DNA of 64,000 nucleotides from a virus. The notes below the pieces were generated by a model. It was not told the origin of the DNA. It searched no databases and worked only from the letters and a program-made list of their open reading frames with translations. The stretch covers positions 62,001 to 126,000 of the IMG/VR virus record IMGVR_UViG_3300009184_000033; one strand, given 5' to 3'. This document shows, one piece after another, positions 1-8,806 of the stretch. Numbering within the stretch: position 1 is the first letter of the stretch; every line of letters starts with the position of its first letter. The translations under genes and the position numbers were made by a program.

Positions 1-643
1 TGTGGTGAGTCATCTGATTGAAGACTTTCCAGACTAGATCGACAACTGATTCGCTTCTAGCGACTCTCTCAGGGTGCGCAAAAGTATCGTGCTCGTGTCT
101 GGTGTTCCTTACTCTTATGCTGTCAAAGCATACCTGCTTGTTCGGCGCAATCTTGTTGCCCAAATACTGGCAGAATAAGCTGACTCCGCCGCTTGCGTGG
201 CAAACAAATGGAAAGACATTCTCCATGAACGACCGGTGATAGACATTAGTCTGTTGGTCGTAGTCGGTGATGCAGAACGCCTCTTTGCCTTCTGGATTTT
301 CATAAACAATTTTTCCGCTACTGACTTCTTGGAAAGTAGCGCAAAGTGGCTTCCACTTCTCGAGGCAACGAAGAATCTCGCTGGCAGGATCTTCAGTGAT
401 GAATTCCGTGTCATCATCTATGAAGATGTAGTACTCGTAGTTCTTCTGGACCACATCGTACAAGAATGTCCGACCCTCAGAAAATAGAAGCTTAGACTGG
501 TAGAAGTCCGACGCAGGATCTTCAGGGGTGCTCCAGTTCAGTCTATAGAAGTCGCAAAAGTCACGCGTGAATAGCTCGCGCTTTTGGACTGACAGAGGGT
601 CATTGACGTACCTTCCCTGCTCGAGTATGCAGAACTTTTTCAT
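1..643 (-). CDS. Glycosyltransferase-like protein, 3' end cut by window edge
   Basis: The reading frame opens at an ATG at 643 and stays open to base 1, so about 214 residues are seen and the C-terminus is missing. Around residues 75-80 it carries FIDDDTEF, an acidic DDD cluster typical of the metal/nucleotide-sugar site of GT-A glycosyltransferases. The start overlaps the stop of the upstream oxygenase gene in an ATGA, which supports translational coupling. It is the last visible member of the glycan cluster. The GT assignment rests only on the acidic motif and the neighbours; an unrelated acidic protein is possible. Confidence 0.6.
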   Translation of the reverse strand, partial: MKKFCILEQGRYVNDPLSVQKRELFTRDFCDFYRLNWSTPEDPASDFYQSKLLFSEGRTFLYDVVQKNYEYYIFIDDDTEFITEDPASEILRCLEKWKPLCATFQEVSSGKIVYENPEGKEAFCITDYDQQTNVYHRSFMENVFPFVCHASGGVSLFCQYLGNKIAPNKQVCFDSIRVRNTRHEHDTFAHPERVARSESVVDLVWKVFNQMTHH

Positions 644-1311
644 CGAGAAAACTCAGAGTAGTAGCCTCCAACCTTGAAATCTGTTCCCTTGGTGACTGAG
701 GTGAGGTTTCTCTCTGGAAAGTATTTGTCTCTTGGCAGGATTCTAAAGTCCAAGCTCACGCGAGTGAGACCAGTCTCATTGATCTTGTTTCCGTGCGTGA
801 GCTTGTTTCCATTGAAGCAGACCAGTTGGCCAGGATGACAGTTCATGGGCTTATAGTCTCCGAGTCCTGGTACGCTCTCGCACCAAGTAGCGCTGGTCCC
901 ATACATCACTGTGAGAGGGATCTGGAAATTGATTTCTCCATCAGGGTGCCTGTGGTCTATATCGCTATCATAGTGCCACTTGTAAGTGGCCTTGTAGTTT
1001 GGAACATGGACTCTGAACGAAGGAAATGTCTGATAGATAAATTCCTTGTTGACGAGGGGAGAAACGACTTCACGCAAGATGCCGTGATAAGCATCGATGA
1101 TTTCAGTCCAAGAGAATGGACCATCATGGTTCAGCCTCTTATAGAAAGCAGAGTGATACTCAGTCTTGCTCTCATTGCTACTGTCAAGGTTATCGAACAT
1201 GAGGTCGCTTCTCTGGACATGCAGAAGCTCTAAAGCAGTCACGCCGAACAGATCTTGCACGTGGCTTCTGATCGGAAATTTGGTCTCATCGTAGTCAAGA
1301 ATTACCGGCAT
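640..1311 (-). CDS. 2-oxoglutarate/Fe(II) oxygenase, StrG-like
   Basis: A 223-residue protein with a double-stranded beta-helix oxygenase signature. The HxD iron ligands lie in WHYDSD (about residue 118), followed by GEINFQIPLT, and a distal His lies in LTHGNK with Arg in TRVSLDF as the likely 2-oxoglutarate ligand. The pattern resembles the streptomycin-biosynthesis StrG-like and phytanoyl-CoA-type group. Such enzymes hydroxylate small molecules or sugars; the substrate here is unknown. A GGAG sits 5 bases before the ATG. Lying between glycosyltransferases and a sulfotransferase, it probably tailors a sugar or an acceptor. Confidence 0.75.
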   Translation of the reverse strand: MPVILDYDETKFPIRSHVQDLFGVTALELLHVQRSDLMFDNLDSSNESKTEYHSAFYKRLNHDGPFSWTEIIDAYHGILREVVSPLVNKEFIYQTFPSFRVHVPNYKATYKWHYDSDIDHRHPDGEINFQIPLTVMYGTSATWCESVPGLGDYKPMNCHPGQLVCFNGNKLTHGNKINETGLTRVSLDFRILPRDKYFPERNLTSVTKGTDFKVGGYYSEFSR

Positions 1312-1319
1312 GGAGTCTC

Positions 1320-2024
1320 CTATCTTAGTCCCGCAAATTGCTCTCTGATGATTGAATCGTAAGCGACCCTGAACCTCTCTCTGGTGTTCTCATAGACTTC
1401 GGGGGCTTGGACGGCTTCAGCACTTAACGCGGCTGGATCATGAGGAGTCACAGACTTAGTGAGGCTCTTGTTGCACTTCTCATATACGGCAAGAATTTTG
1501 GTGGTATCTACTTCCCTACCGAGGAATCTAAGAACGTGGGCCATGGATTCGACTGGATTTGACTTGAGCTCTTCATAAGAGAGGCTGATCATCGACTCAA
1601 TGTCAGAATTATCCCTAGTCCACCTGGAGAGGTGCGCTCTGTATTCTTCAACTAGAGACTGAACCTGATCGTCAAGCCACTGATTCCTCTCGCCGTTCCA
1701 GTTGCTGGCAATAGTGTGATCGTAGCGTAACTGGGAATAAATCGTGTCTACTGGGTCTCTGTGGAGGTAGATCACCTTCTTGAGGCCAGCGGTGAGACCC
1801 TCAGAGGGTTCGTAATTTCCCACGCGCCGATCATGAATGTGGAATCCCCAGAACGACTTTGGATTAGGGTCAAAGAAGCTCTGGACATAAGACGGCTCTC
1901 CGAGATATGACTCGAGCAGAATTCTGAGCCAGTGAGAACCAGTCCTCGGATAAGAGACTAGCCGTGGAAATTCCGGATTGTTCTTGACTCCATCCCTATC
2001 TAACATAGCGGTAATGTCATACAT
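1320..2024 (-). CDS. Sulfotransferase
   Basis: A cytosolic-type PAPS-dependent sulfotransferase. SYPRTGSHWLR near residue 25 matches the 5'-phosphosulfate loop, and LHRDPVDTIYS matches the 3'-phosphate loop (R plus S). The enzyme would move sulfate from PAPS to a sugar or protein hydroxyl. I place the start at the ATG at 2024 because a GAGG lies 6 bases before it, giving 234 residues; a longer frame to 2102 would overlap deeply with the upstream gene. With the chosen start the overlap with the fucosyltransferase stop is 8 bases. It lies inside the glycan cluster, so a sulfated glycan is the likely product. Confidence 0.85.
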   Translation of the reverse strand: MYDITAMLDRDGVKNNPEFPRLVSYPRTGSHWLRILLESYLGEPSYVQSFFDPNPKSFWGFHIHDRRVGNYEPSEGLTAGLKKVIYLHRDPVDTIYSQLRYDHTIASNWNGERNQWLDDQVQSLVEEYRAHLSRWTRDNSDIESMISLSYEELKSNPVESMAHVLRFLGREVDTTKILAVYEKCNKSLTKSVTPHDPAALSAEAVQAPEVYENTRERFRVAYDSIIREQFAGLR

Positions 2025-2796
2025 CGATAACCTCGTAGTGTTCTGGAAGAAGATCCTGAGTGTCTTTTGGTCCAGAGGGTCCGAACCAATTTTTCGGAGC
2101 AATCACGACTTGCTCACTTGAGCTGGCCAGCCAAGATCCCCACCAGCTGAAAGAGCTATTTGCGATGATGTGGTGTTCACAGCTTGACATGGCACACAGG
2201 TCTTCAATGTTAGAGAGGCCTTCATACACCGTTGCTTCAGCAATATTTTGCCGGCACCACTCTCTGTCGTCCGAGAAAGCAATGAAGTCAACGCTACCAA
2301 GCCTCTTCCTGAGTATATCAATCGCCGCTCGATAGTAATCAACGCTTAGCGGTGGATGAGTGTCTCTGAGCTTGACATAGTCTCCCCTCCTTACGTGGAT
2401 AGCGACTCTCTGCTTACCAACAGGTAGCTTGTCTTTAGTGGCGTTTCTCAGCGTCTCTTCAAACTGGAAGATCTTTCGTACATGCTCTGGATCGGTGATG
2501 TACTTCCAAGACTGTAGATAGCCGACAACATCGCAGTTCCCAGGTATCAAAGCCATCTCTCGAGAATGGGAGAACCCGGGTTCATTCCACCTATATTTTA
2601 TGAACTGCGCAGTCTGCTCGTTCAGATCAACGGCTGGAATCTTGAAGTGATTTCTAATCTCTGCTCTGCTCTCATCAGGCAGGATAAGCTGGAGATTTCT
2701 ATCTTTTGCAAGGCAAGACACAGCCGCGACCTGGAACATTTGATTGCAGAGCCGACCGTAGCTTCCCAGCATGGAGAAGCTCACATACTCACTCAA
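2017..2796 (-). CDS. Alpha-1,2-fucosyltransferase-like, GT11 family
   Basis: A 259-residue protein with the GT11 hallmark HVRRGDY (about residue 133), the N-terminal GRLCNQMFQVAA segment matching the family GRLGNQMFQ motif, and the C-terminal ANSSFSWWGSWL motif. These enzymes transfer fucose from GDP-fucose to galactose in surface glycans. The length is typical. It overlaps both neighbours by 8 bases. Together with the following GT10 gene this makes two different fucosyltransferases side by side. Confidence 0.88.
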   Translation of the reverse strand: MSEYVSFSMLGSYGRLCNQMFQVAAVSCLAKDRNLQLILPDESRAEIRNHFKIPAVDLNEQTAQFIKYRWNEPGFSHSREMALIPGNCDVVGYLQSWKYITDPEHVRKIFQFEETLRNATKDKLPVGKQRVAIHVRRGDYVKLRDTHPPLSVDYYRAAIDILRKRLGSVDFIAFSDDREWCRQNIAEATVYEGLSNIEDLCAMSSCEHHIIANSSFSWWGSWLASSSEQVVIAPKNWFGPSGPKDTQDLLPEHYEVIDV

Positions 2797-3631
2797 CTCC
2801 GAATCTCCTGCTCAGGATATCAGCCACGATGTTGTCAATGCTGTAGTAATCGAGGCTCTTTGCGTGATTTGCCTCTATGGGATCTAGCATTGACAGGTAG
2901 AGGTCTTCATTTAGCTTTGGAATGATCTGCATGAGGTCCATTGCGCTCTCAAAGACAATGATGCCCTTCTGGTCAAAATGCTCAAATACGGTTGGATCTC
3001 CCCAGTACACTGGTACCGTGCGGCAAGCAAAGCAGTCTAGTATCTTTTCAGTGTGGTAGTTTGGCGCCCTGTTGTTCTCGATCGATATCGAGAATCGATA
3101 CGGCAATAGGGCTTCGGCTTTTCTGTCGATTGGATTGCAGCCTCGACCGTAGAAATCGACATCATATCCAGCCTTCCGAATGTGGTGCGCAATGTCATGC
3201 CTCAACCTGTGACCTTCAAGGATTCTCTTGTCAGAGAATATGTGAGAGCAGTCTCTTGACTTGGCATGCTTGTCGTGAATCGCTGGCGTATCAACAAAGA
3301 TCCCATCTGCAGGCATGTAAGCCGCTTTTTCGGGATACATGTCGAGAAGCTTCTGGTCGTGGGTCAAGATTAGGTCAAAGCTAGATCCAATCTGCTCGAG
3401 GATCTGGTAAGACTGAGGCTCAAAAGCCCTGGGCTCCATGATCCAAGCAACGTTCTTCTTTGTGTTTACCCTCCCAACAAATTGCGTCATCCTGCCTGTG
3501 AAGATTGTGATGCCGTCGTACTCTGAGAGCATCTTGACGTAGGAGATTTTTTCAGGGATTCTCCCACGCTCAAGCGTCTCGTCATAGGAGTCGGCATGCG
3601 AGATGTTCTCGTCTATCAAGTTCACAATCAT
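2789..3631 (-). CDS. Alpha-1,3-fucosyltransferase-like, GT10 family
   Basis: A 280-residue protein whose C-terminal half carries FSISIENNRAPNYHTEKIL followed by VPVYWGDP, the nucleotide-binding signature of GT10 fucosyltransferases. The N-terminal acceptor domain is poorly conserved, as expected. The likely donor is GDP-fucose. It overlaps the next gene by 8 bases and the previous one by 4, so it sits in one transcription unit. No GDP-fucose synthesis genes are seen in the window, so the donor would come from the host or elsewhere in the genome. Confidence 0.8.
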   Translation of the reverse strand: MIVNLIDENISHADSYDETLERGRIPEKISYVKMLSEYDGITIFTGRMTQFVGRVNTKKNVAWIMEPRAFEPQSYQILEQIGSSFDLILTHDQKLLDMYPEKAAYMPADGIFVDTPAIHDKHAKSRDCSHIFSDKRILEGHRLRHDIAHHIRKAGYDVDFYGRGCNPIDRKAEALLPYRFSISIENNRAPNYHTEKILDCFACRTVPVYWGDPTVFEHFDQKGIIVFESAMDLMQIIPKLNEDLYLSMLDPIEANHAKSLDYYSIDNIVADILSRRFGVE

Positions 3632-4218
3632 CTGAGCGCTGGCCTATTTCTCTTTGAGAGCATGTGGCCCTCGATGACTTCCTTGTCGAGCCTGCCCAAG
3701 TCCAAGAGTCCATCTAGACCGAGGAAATGTGTGTTGGTGAACCCCAGCCTCTCGAGGTGCTGCTCAAGTGGGTACTTTGCGGCATTGAAGTTATTCCTGC
3801 CCAAGAGGTAACCGCCTTGGACCACGTTCTTTGCTGCCCAGTCCTGACCAGCCCACTTGGCGACTGGCGTGGTCGGGAACGAGCCTATGTCGTTGTGGAC
3901 AAAGGCGATCTCAAAATTGTCATCAGGAGATAGGTCAAGGGAGTTCTTGATCCTCACTCTGTCGTGGTTCTTCGGGTTTGCGATGTCAAATCCAATACAG
4001 CGATCCCTGCCAAAGAACTCACACAGCATGTCAAACCCAACGCAGTTGTTGGTCCCCATCAGGAGGATGAATCCATGCTTTGGAATGTCAGAAATCTTGA
4101 AGACCACGTCTTCATAGATCTTGCAAGCGTAGTAGTCCCTGCTGTAGTTGTCAACATCACCGTGGAGATGGACTTGCTCAAACCAGAACTTTTGGCTGTA
4201 GTAATCAGACTCTTTCAT
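3628..4218 (-). CDS. SAM-dependent methyltransferase-like (Rossmann) protein
   Basis: A 196-residue protein with a Rossmann-like order: ILLMGTNNCVGFDML resembles methyltransferase motif I, CIGFDIANP resembles the acidic motif after strand 2, and EIAFVHNDIG resembles strand 4. It lacks the usual GxGxG loop, so it is divergent. The product could methylate a sugar, or it may be a non-catalytic relative. It overlaps the GT10 gene by 4 bases. Moderate confidence in the fold, low in the function. Confidence 0.5.
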   Translation of the reverse strand: MKESDYYSQKFWFEQVHLHGDVDNYSRDYYACKIYEDVVFKISDIPKHGFILLMGTNNCVGFDMLCEFFGRDRCIGFDIANPKNHDRVRIKNSLDLSPDDNFEIAFVHNDIGSFPTTPVAKWAGQDWAAKNVVQGGYLLGRNNFNAAKYPLEQHLERLGFTNTHFLGLDGLLDLGRLDKEVIEGHMLSKRNRPALR

Positions 4219-4224
4219 GGAACC

Positions 4225-4971
4225 TCAGCTGATCCTGCTATATTTTGGTCGGGTCCTGATCAGCCTATCAACTCTACCCTGATCGGCAGAATTGATAACA
4301 TCGTCGCTCAAAGGATTCCAACGATTATAGACATAGAGAGCGTTCGGAATGAAAGCGTGGCGCTCTCCAGCCATCTCAAGCATTGGAATCATGAAAGAAA
4401 CGTCCCAGCCAGTCTTGAAGTACGTTCCGTCAACGTCCCTCAGATCCTCGTCCCTTATCGCGTTCCAGATCCTGCTCTTGAACGTGCGTAGGTGGCTGGA
4501 GATGAACTTATAATCTCTGTAGGAGTTACTCCTGACAACATCATCGGGAAATGGCTCGCAGTTTGTTCGGGTCTGGCCAGTTGGCCAATGAATATGATTT
4601 CCGTAGGTCAAGAGGACGCGAAAGTCTCGGTACACATTGCTGACAATCGCAAGAGAGAACTCAGAGAACAGGAAATCGTCTCCATCGATGACCATAAGAA
4701 CTGACTCAGGATCTTTGTCAGTCTCGAGGAGCTTGAAGCCTTCGACAATGTTGTGCAGCGCCTTCCTGTTCTCGGTGTTGTGGACTACTGTGAACCTGGC
4801 GTCTGGAAATTCCGCAAAATGCTTGTCAATTGCTGCCCCAGTGTTATCGGTGCTGGCGTCATTATAGACAATGCACCGAAAATCAGTGTGGCTCTGCGAC
4901 TGGATGGAGTGCAAGCACCTGGAGATCCAGTGCTCTGTGTTGTAGGTTGGTACGACAATATTGAATCGCAT
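4225..4971 (-). CDS. GT2 family glycosyltransferase
   Basis: A 248-residue single-domain GT-A enzyme. It starts with FNIVVPTYNTEHWISRCL, has YNDASTDNT for nucleotide binding and VIDGDDF as the DxD-type metal motif. Acceptor and donor are unknown. The ATG at 4971 shares one base with the upstream stop (GTGATG), and I prefer it over the GTG one codon earlier. No membrane segments are seen, so it acts in the cytosol. Confidence 0.9.
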   Translation of the reverse strand: MRFNIVVPTYNTEHWISRCLHSIQSQSHTDFRCIVYNDASTDNTGAAIDKHFAEFPDARFTVVHNTENRKALHNIVEGFKLLETDKDPESVLMVIDGDDFLFSEFSLAIVSNVYRDFRVLLTYGNHIHWPTGQTRTNCEPFPDDVVRSNSYRDYKFISSHLRTFKSRIWNAIRDEDLRDVDGTYFKTGWDVSFMIPMLEMAGERHAFIPNALYVYNRWNPLSDDVINSADQGRVDRLIRTRPKYSRIS

Positions 4972-5711
4972 CACTTGTCCTGATTGTTCGTAGATGTGTT
5001 CCTGCGGTAACAGTACTGGCGCTCAGCAAGAATCGAAGTCTTTCCCAAGAGGGCTGTCGCTCTGAAGTTAAAGTCGCTGTCCTCACTGTTCAGCACACGG
5101 AGGCCGACACCGGGAGGATTGAACCTGAGCCCATATCCGAACAGCGCTCGGTGGAACATTGCAGAGACTCCGGCAGTCTCAAACCTTCCAGTCGAGTAGT
5201 GGTTCACTCCTGGCGTGTGGAATCCACCCAGGACAAGCTTCGAGACTGTTTCCTGCTCCATCACAGTTAGTTCTTCTCCGAGAGCAGGCAGTGACATCGC
5301 TTGATCCACGTCATCTTCGTCATAACAGTGGTAGAAACCACAGAGATTGTGCAGCGTATTTGTCTCAAAGAGGCATCTGAGCTGACGGAAGATCCTATCA
5401 GGAAGCGAGATGTCATCGGAGTCGTGGGACGTGAAGAAGTCACATTCGCTATTTGACATCACGTAGTTGAGGGCATGCCACTTTCCGTGATTATCTTCGA
5501 ACTTGTGGTACTTGACGCGCAGATCTTCCTTTGCGAGCTCGCTAACAATCTCATCGATCCCTTGGTCAGGGCTCGAGCCGTCATTAACGACGGCAATTTC
5601 GAGGTTCTTCCACGTCTGATTTTGGATGCTCTGGACGCTCTGCTTGAGATACCTTCCGTGATTGTAGCACGCAATCACGACCAGAACCTTCGGCTCTTTC
5701 TCACTTATCAT
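4971..5711 (-). CDS. GT2 family glycosyltransferase
   Basis: A 246-residue GT-A enzyme. VLVVIACYNHGRYLKQSV is the family start motif, VVNDGSSPDQG the nucleotide-binding loop and TSHDSDDISLPDR the metal-binding region. It is a second, distinct GT2 enzyme directly before the one at 4.2-5.0 kb, with only about 25% apparent similarity by eye. The start lies 11 bases inside the end of the large bidomain glycosyltransferase, consistent with coupled translation. Confidence 0.9.
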   Translation of the reverse strand: MISEKEPKVLVVIACYNHGRYLKQSVQSIQNQTWKNLEIAVVNDGSSPDQGIDEIVSELAKEDLRVKYHKFEDNHGKWHALNYVMSNSECDFFTSHDSDDISLPDRIFRQLRCLFETNTLHNLCGFYHCYDEDDVDQAMSLPALGEELTVMEQETVSKLVLGGFHTPGVNHYSTGRFETAGVSAMFHRALFGYGLRFNPPGVGLRVLNSEDSDFNFRATALLGKTSILAERQYCYRRNTSTNNQDK

Positions 5712-7608
5712 TCATGACTCCGGGCTGTGGCTTAGGCGGGTTCAGGTGAGGAGTCTTTCTGCTCCAGTCGATTTTCTGGTGGAAGATCCATCCACCCATC
5801 TCACTAGAGAGCTTATTGGCTAGCTCGCGGATGTCCGCGTCAGTGACCTCTGACCAAGGCTTGTCGAAGAACATGTTGTTTTCAGATGTATCGACCTGCG
5901 GGATATTGTACATGCTCTGCCAGTGCTTTGACCAGTAGTCACGGTAGGTCCTGATCTTGCGTTCCATATCAAACCACGAGTAGTGGTGCACTGAAGGGAG
6001 GCCATCGGTCGCGGCGTAGAACCAGTTCTGGTAAGCTTCAAGGGCAGCAGAGTTTCCATTGAGTCCCGCAATCCTGGCACCGTGGACATTGTCATCGTAG
6101 AAGTTGGCAAACTTGATGAAATCACCAGTCTCAGCGTCGACATAGTCACAACCATCAGATCCCGGCTTAGAGTAAGTGCCGCCATCCTCATCGGTGACCC
6201 TAAAGACTCCAGGAATCCCGTGGGTGATGTTTGGTCTGTTGCGGCTCAAGCGCCACTTCCAGGGATTTATGTCAGCGCGGACCTTGCTTGGACCTCCCCA
6301 GTACTCGATCACCGGCAGCGCGAGGAGGTCAACCCCAGCTGGGAACCTCTTACAAAGCTGCTGGACCTTGGAGTAGTCGTCCTCATGGACGACCTCATCG
6401 GCGTCCTGTTGCCACAGGAATTCGAGCTTACATCGCCGGCGGGACTCGGCCTTCTGGGCGCCATCGAACACCGCAAACCGGGGGTGGTTCCAGTCTCTGG
6501 CGACCTGGTGGACGTCGAGCTTTGGCTCCAGCTTGGCCCACTCCTGAAGCTCCTCCCAAGTACCATCCTTGCTACCGCCGTCGACCACCACGACTTGCCC
6601 GCAGAATCCCAGCAGGGAAGTTATGCTTTCCCGCCAAGGATAACTGTGCCTTATGCAGTCGAGTGTCGTCGTGTACCCAGAGATTCCCACGACTGGGGTC
6701 CTTGAGCTGAGGATGGAGTTCCAGAACTTGCCCCTCGCAGCGTAGAGATAGGATTCAGTGAGACCTGCGTCATCAGTCGCAAACCACTCCTCCTTGGCAT
6801 GCTCGACGTTGTCGTTGGTTACGACCTCGCAGCCGAGCAGCTTCGCCTCGATGACCATTCGGGGGCAGGTGTCGCCACCGAGCGGGAGGTAGACGAAACC
6901 CTCTGCGGTGGACATGCGCTCGAGGACCTGCTCATACCTCCAGCCGCTGATGACCTCGTACTCCTTCCCGTTGTCCTCGCACCACTTCACGGCGTCGGCA
7001 AAGCCCTTGATCCAGGAATCAGAACCGAGGACGAGCCACTTTGTTCGAGGCTTTCCAGCAGCGCGCTCCCTGAGGAACTTCACTGACGCAAAGAACTGGT
7101 CGTCAAAGACCGAAGACAGGACCCAGTTCTCTCTCTCGAGCAGGAACGGGAAACGCTTGGTATACCTCTCCTGCTGGCGCTCAGACATGAACCAGAGGGA
7201 CTGAGCACCGTACATGAACGCTGATACGAGCTTGCCGTGATCCTCGTTGTTGCAATTGCAGTGCTTGCCTTCGGCAGCCTCATGCTTCTCGGGAGAGCGG
7301 TACCTGCAGAACTTGTAGTCGTACTCAAGGATGGAGTACTTGATATTTGCAGCGATCGACGGGATCAGATTGAGATCCATCTGTGCAAAGTTTCCGAAGA
7401 TCCAGTACTTGTCCTTGCCCTCTTCGAGGAGCTCGTGCGAAACGTCCCTGGAGTGGAGCTTCAGGATAGGCAAGGGAGCTGAGCTGATCAGGGCACCAGA
7501 GGTGAGCTCCGCACCTCCGAGATACTCCTCCTGGAACAGGTCAGCTACGAAGATGATCTCGCACTCCTGAGGGATGCTGAGCTTCTTACCAAAGGGACTG
7601 TCGAACAT
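5701..7608 (-). CDS. Bidomain glycosyltransferase (GT4-like plus GT2-like)
   Basis: A 635-residue protein with two parts. Residues 1-300 resemble a GT-B enzyme: an N-terminal FVADLFQEEYLGGAEL, then LGSDSWIKGFADAVKWCEDN, and PRMVIEAKLLGCEVV, close to the GT4 donor-site pattern. Residues 300-635 resemble a GT-A enzyme: VVGISGYTTTLDCI, VVVVDGGSKDGTWEEL and the metal motif QQDADEVV. Such fusions build repeated glycans. The ATG is preceded by GAGGAGTGAAAA. It is the first gene of the glycan operon after the fibre cluster. Confidence 0.8.
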   Translation of the reverse strand: MFDSPFGKKLSIPQECEIIFVADLFQEEYLGGAELTSGALISSAPLPILKLHSRDVSHELLEEGKDKYWIFGNFAQMDLNLIPSIAANIKYSILEYDYKFCRYRSPEKHEAAEGKHCNCNNEDHGKLVSAFMYGAQSLWFMSERQQERYTKRFPFLLERENWVLSSVFDDQFFASVKFLRERAAGKPRTKWLVLGSDSWIKGFADAVKWCEDNGKEYEVISGWRYEQVLERMSTAEGFVYLPLGGDTCPRMVIEAKLLGCEVVTNDNVEHAKEEWFATDDAGLTESYLYAARGKFWNSILSSRTPVVGISGYTTTLDCIRHSYPWRESITSLLGFCGQVVVVDGGSKDGTWEELQEWAKLEPKLDVHQVARDWNHPRFAVFDGAQKAESRRRCKLEFLWQQDADEVVHEDDYSKVQQLCKRFPAGVDLLALPVIEYWGGPSKVRADINPWKWRLSRNRPNITHGIPGVFRVTDEDGGTYSKPGSDGCDYVDAETGDFIKFANFYDDNVHGARIAGLNGNSAALEAYQNWFYAATDGLPSVHHYSWFDMERKIRTYRDYWSKHWQSMYNIPQVDTSENNMFFDKPWSEVTDADIRELANKLSSEMGGWIFHQKIDWSRKTPHLNPPKPQPGVMNDK

Positions 7609-7774
7609 TTTTCACTCCTCAAAATTGAACACTTCAACTTCTGGAGGTACTAGTTTTAAGAGAAAAGAGAACAGAGACTAGTAACGACCAGTAGAACAAC
7701 TAGTAGATTCTACTGAGCAGAAAAAATAGATAAAAGACTCTATTGAGGAAGCTTCTCATCTTGAAGAAGTTTCT
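7609..7774. other. Intergenic spacer between fibre and glycan genes
   Basis: A 166-base A/T-rich gap with no convincing gene. Reading the minus strand, a weak hairpin (CTTCT/AGAAG) right after the adhesin stop is followed by T-rich sequence (TCTTTTATCTATTTTTTC), which may be a poor terminator. ACTAGT-type words occur three times. A ribosome-binding GAGGAG for the glycosyltransferase lies at the left end. A promoter for the glycan operon would be expected here, but I cannot define one. Confidence 0.4.
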
Positions 7775-8806
7775 CTAGAAACCTCTTGTTGCTGGGCTAT
7801 AGAAGACCTTTCCTGTTACAGTCGTCGTCTTGCCGATTGTTGCAGTCGAGTGGCTGAAGGTCATGATATCACCACCGCCATTCTCACCGAACTGGAACCT
7901 GACCGGATAGTAGACTCCAGCAGTGAGTGATGCTGTTCCTGATACCTCAACTGGACCATGGAGACCGCCGTTGTTGATAGTCGCATTAGTTGTTGAGAAT
8001 CCGGAGACTGCGTTACTTCCTATCCACATGTAAGATGCGTCGTCAGAATTCAGATAGAAAGTGTAGGTCTCTGTGGTCGTAGGAACAAAGTATCCAAGCC
8101 ACTGCCTGCTGAAGCTCTCGCCTTCTTCTGCGCTGGAATCTTCAATGACCGTTGTCTGCACATTAGTGGCCGTAGCCGTCGCAGTTGCGAACCAGCTCAC
8201 AGCATCTGCGAAGTATCCAGAGTACGTTGTGCGATAGAGACCAGCAAGGTAAGGGCTCGATCCTCTTGTGATGTAGAAGATCTGTGTTGCCGTTATCCTG
8301 CTGGTGGTGATTGAGGCGTCTGTCGACTGGACATAGATTACCGTCCATGACGAGGCATCATTGCTTCCCTCCAGAATCCACTGGACTGGATCACGACCGT
8401 TGACATCGGCACCCGTAATATACCTAAAACCGTCAACTGTTCTTCTGGAACCAAAGTCAATCTGTAGGACCCAGGACTTGGTGACACCGGTCACATTGCC
8501 ACTCACAGTTCCGTTTCCAGACCAGTCGAGGAAAACGGTTCCGGTGTTGTTGTCGATCGCCTTGCTCGCGTCCTGACCGGCTGGGTTGACTCCGCTTGGA
8601 TTGGTCGCAGTTGCTCCTGTGTAGTCAACACGAGTGCCCATGAATGTGAGATGGAATTCAGCCATCTGCATCATCCCGACGGGGTAGGTCGGATCCTGCG
8701 TGATGTCGCGTACCTTGGTGACAGCGAATCTGAAGTAACGGAATGTTTGGTTTGTCACGTTTCTGGGAGCGAGTGAGCCAGCGAATGAAGAAACTCTAGA
8801 AAACAT
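7775..8806 (-). CDS. Discoidin/PA14-like adhesin, probable fibre-associated protein
   Basis: A 343-residue protein. Residues 25-190 resemble an F5/8 type C (discoidin) carbohydrate-binding domain (FRYFRFAVTKV near the start, LQIDFGSRRTVDGFRY, LEGSNDASSWTVIY). Residues 195-343 resemble PA14: TYTFYLNSDDASYMWIG and AGVYYPVRFQFGENGGG. Both bind sugars, so this is a likely receptor-binding component. Its start MFSRVSSFAG is nearly the same as that of the next upstream gene (MYGRFSNFAG), suggesting a shared attachment tag. Its ATG shares one base with that gene's stop. Confidence 0.7.
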   Translation of the reverse strand: MFSRVSSFAGSLAPRNVTNQTFRYFRFAVTKVRDITQDPTYPVGMMQMAEFHLTFMGTRVDYTGATATNPSGVNPAGQDASKAIDNNTGTVFLDWSGNGTVSGNVTGVTKSWVLQIDFGSRRTVDGFRYITGADVNGRDPVQWILEGSNDASSWTVIYVQSTDASITTSRITATQIFYITRGSSPYLAGLYRTTYSGYFADAVSWFATATATATNVQTTVIEDSSAEEGESFSRQWLGYFVPTTTETYTFYLNSDDASYMWIGSNAVSGFSTTNATINNGGLHGPVEVSGTASLTAGVYYPVRFQFGENGGGDIMTFSHSTATIGKTTTVTGKVFYSPATRGF

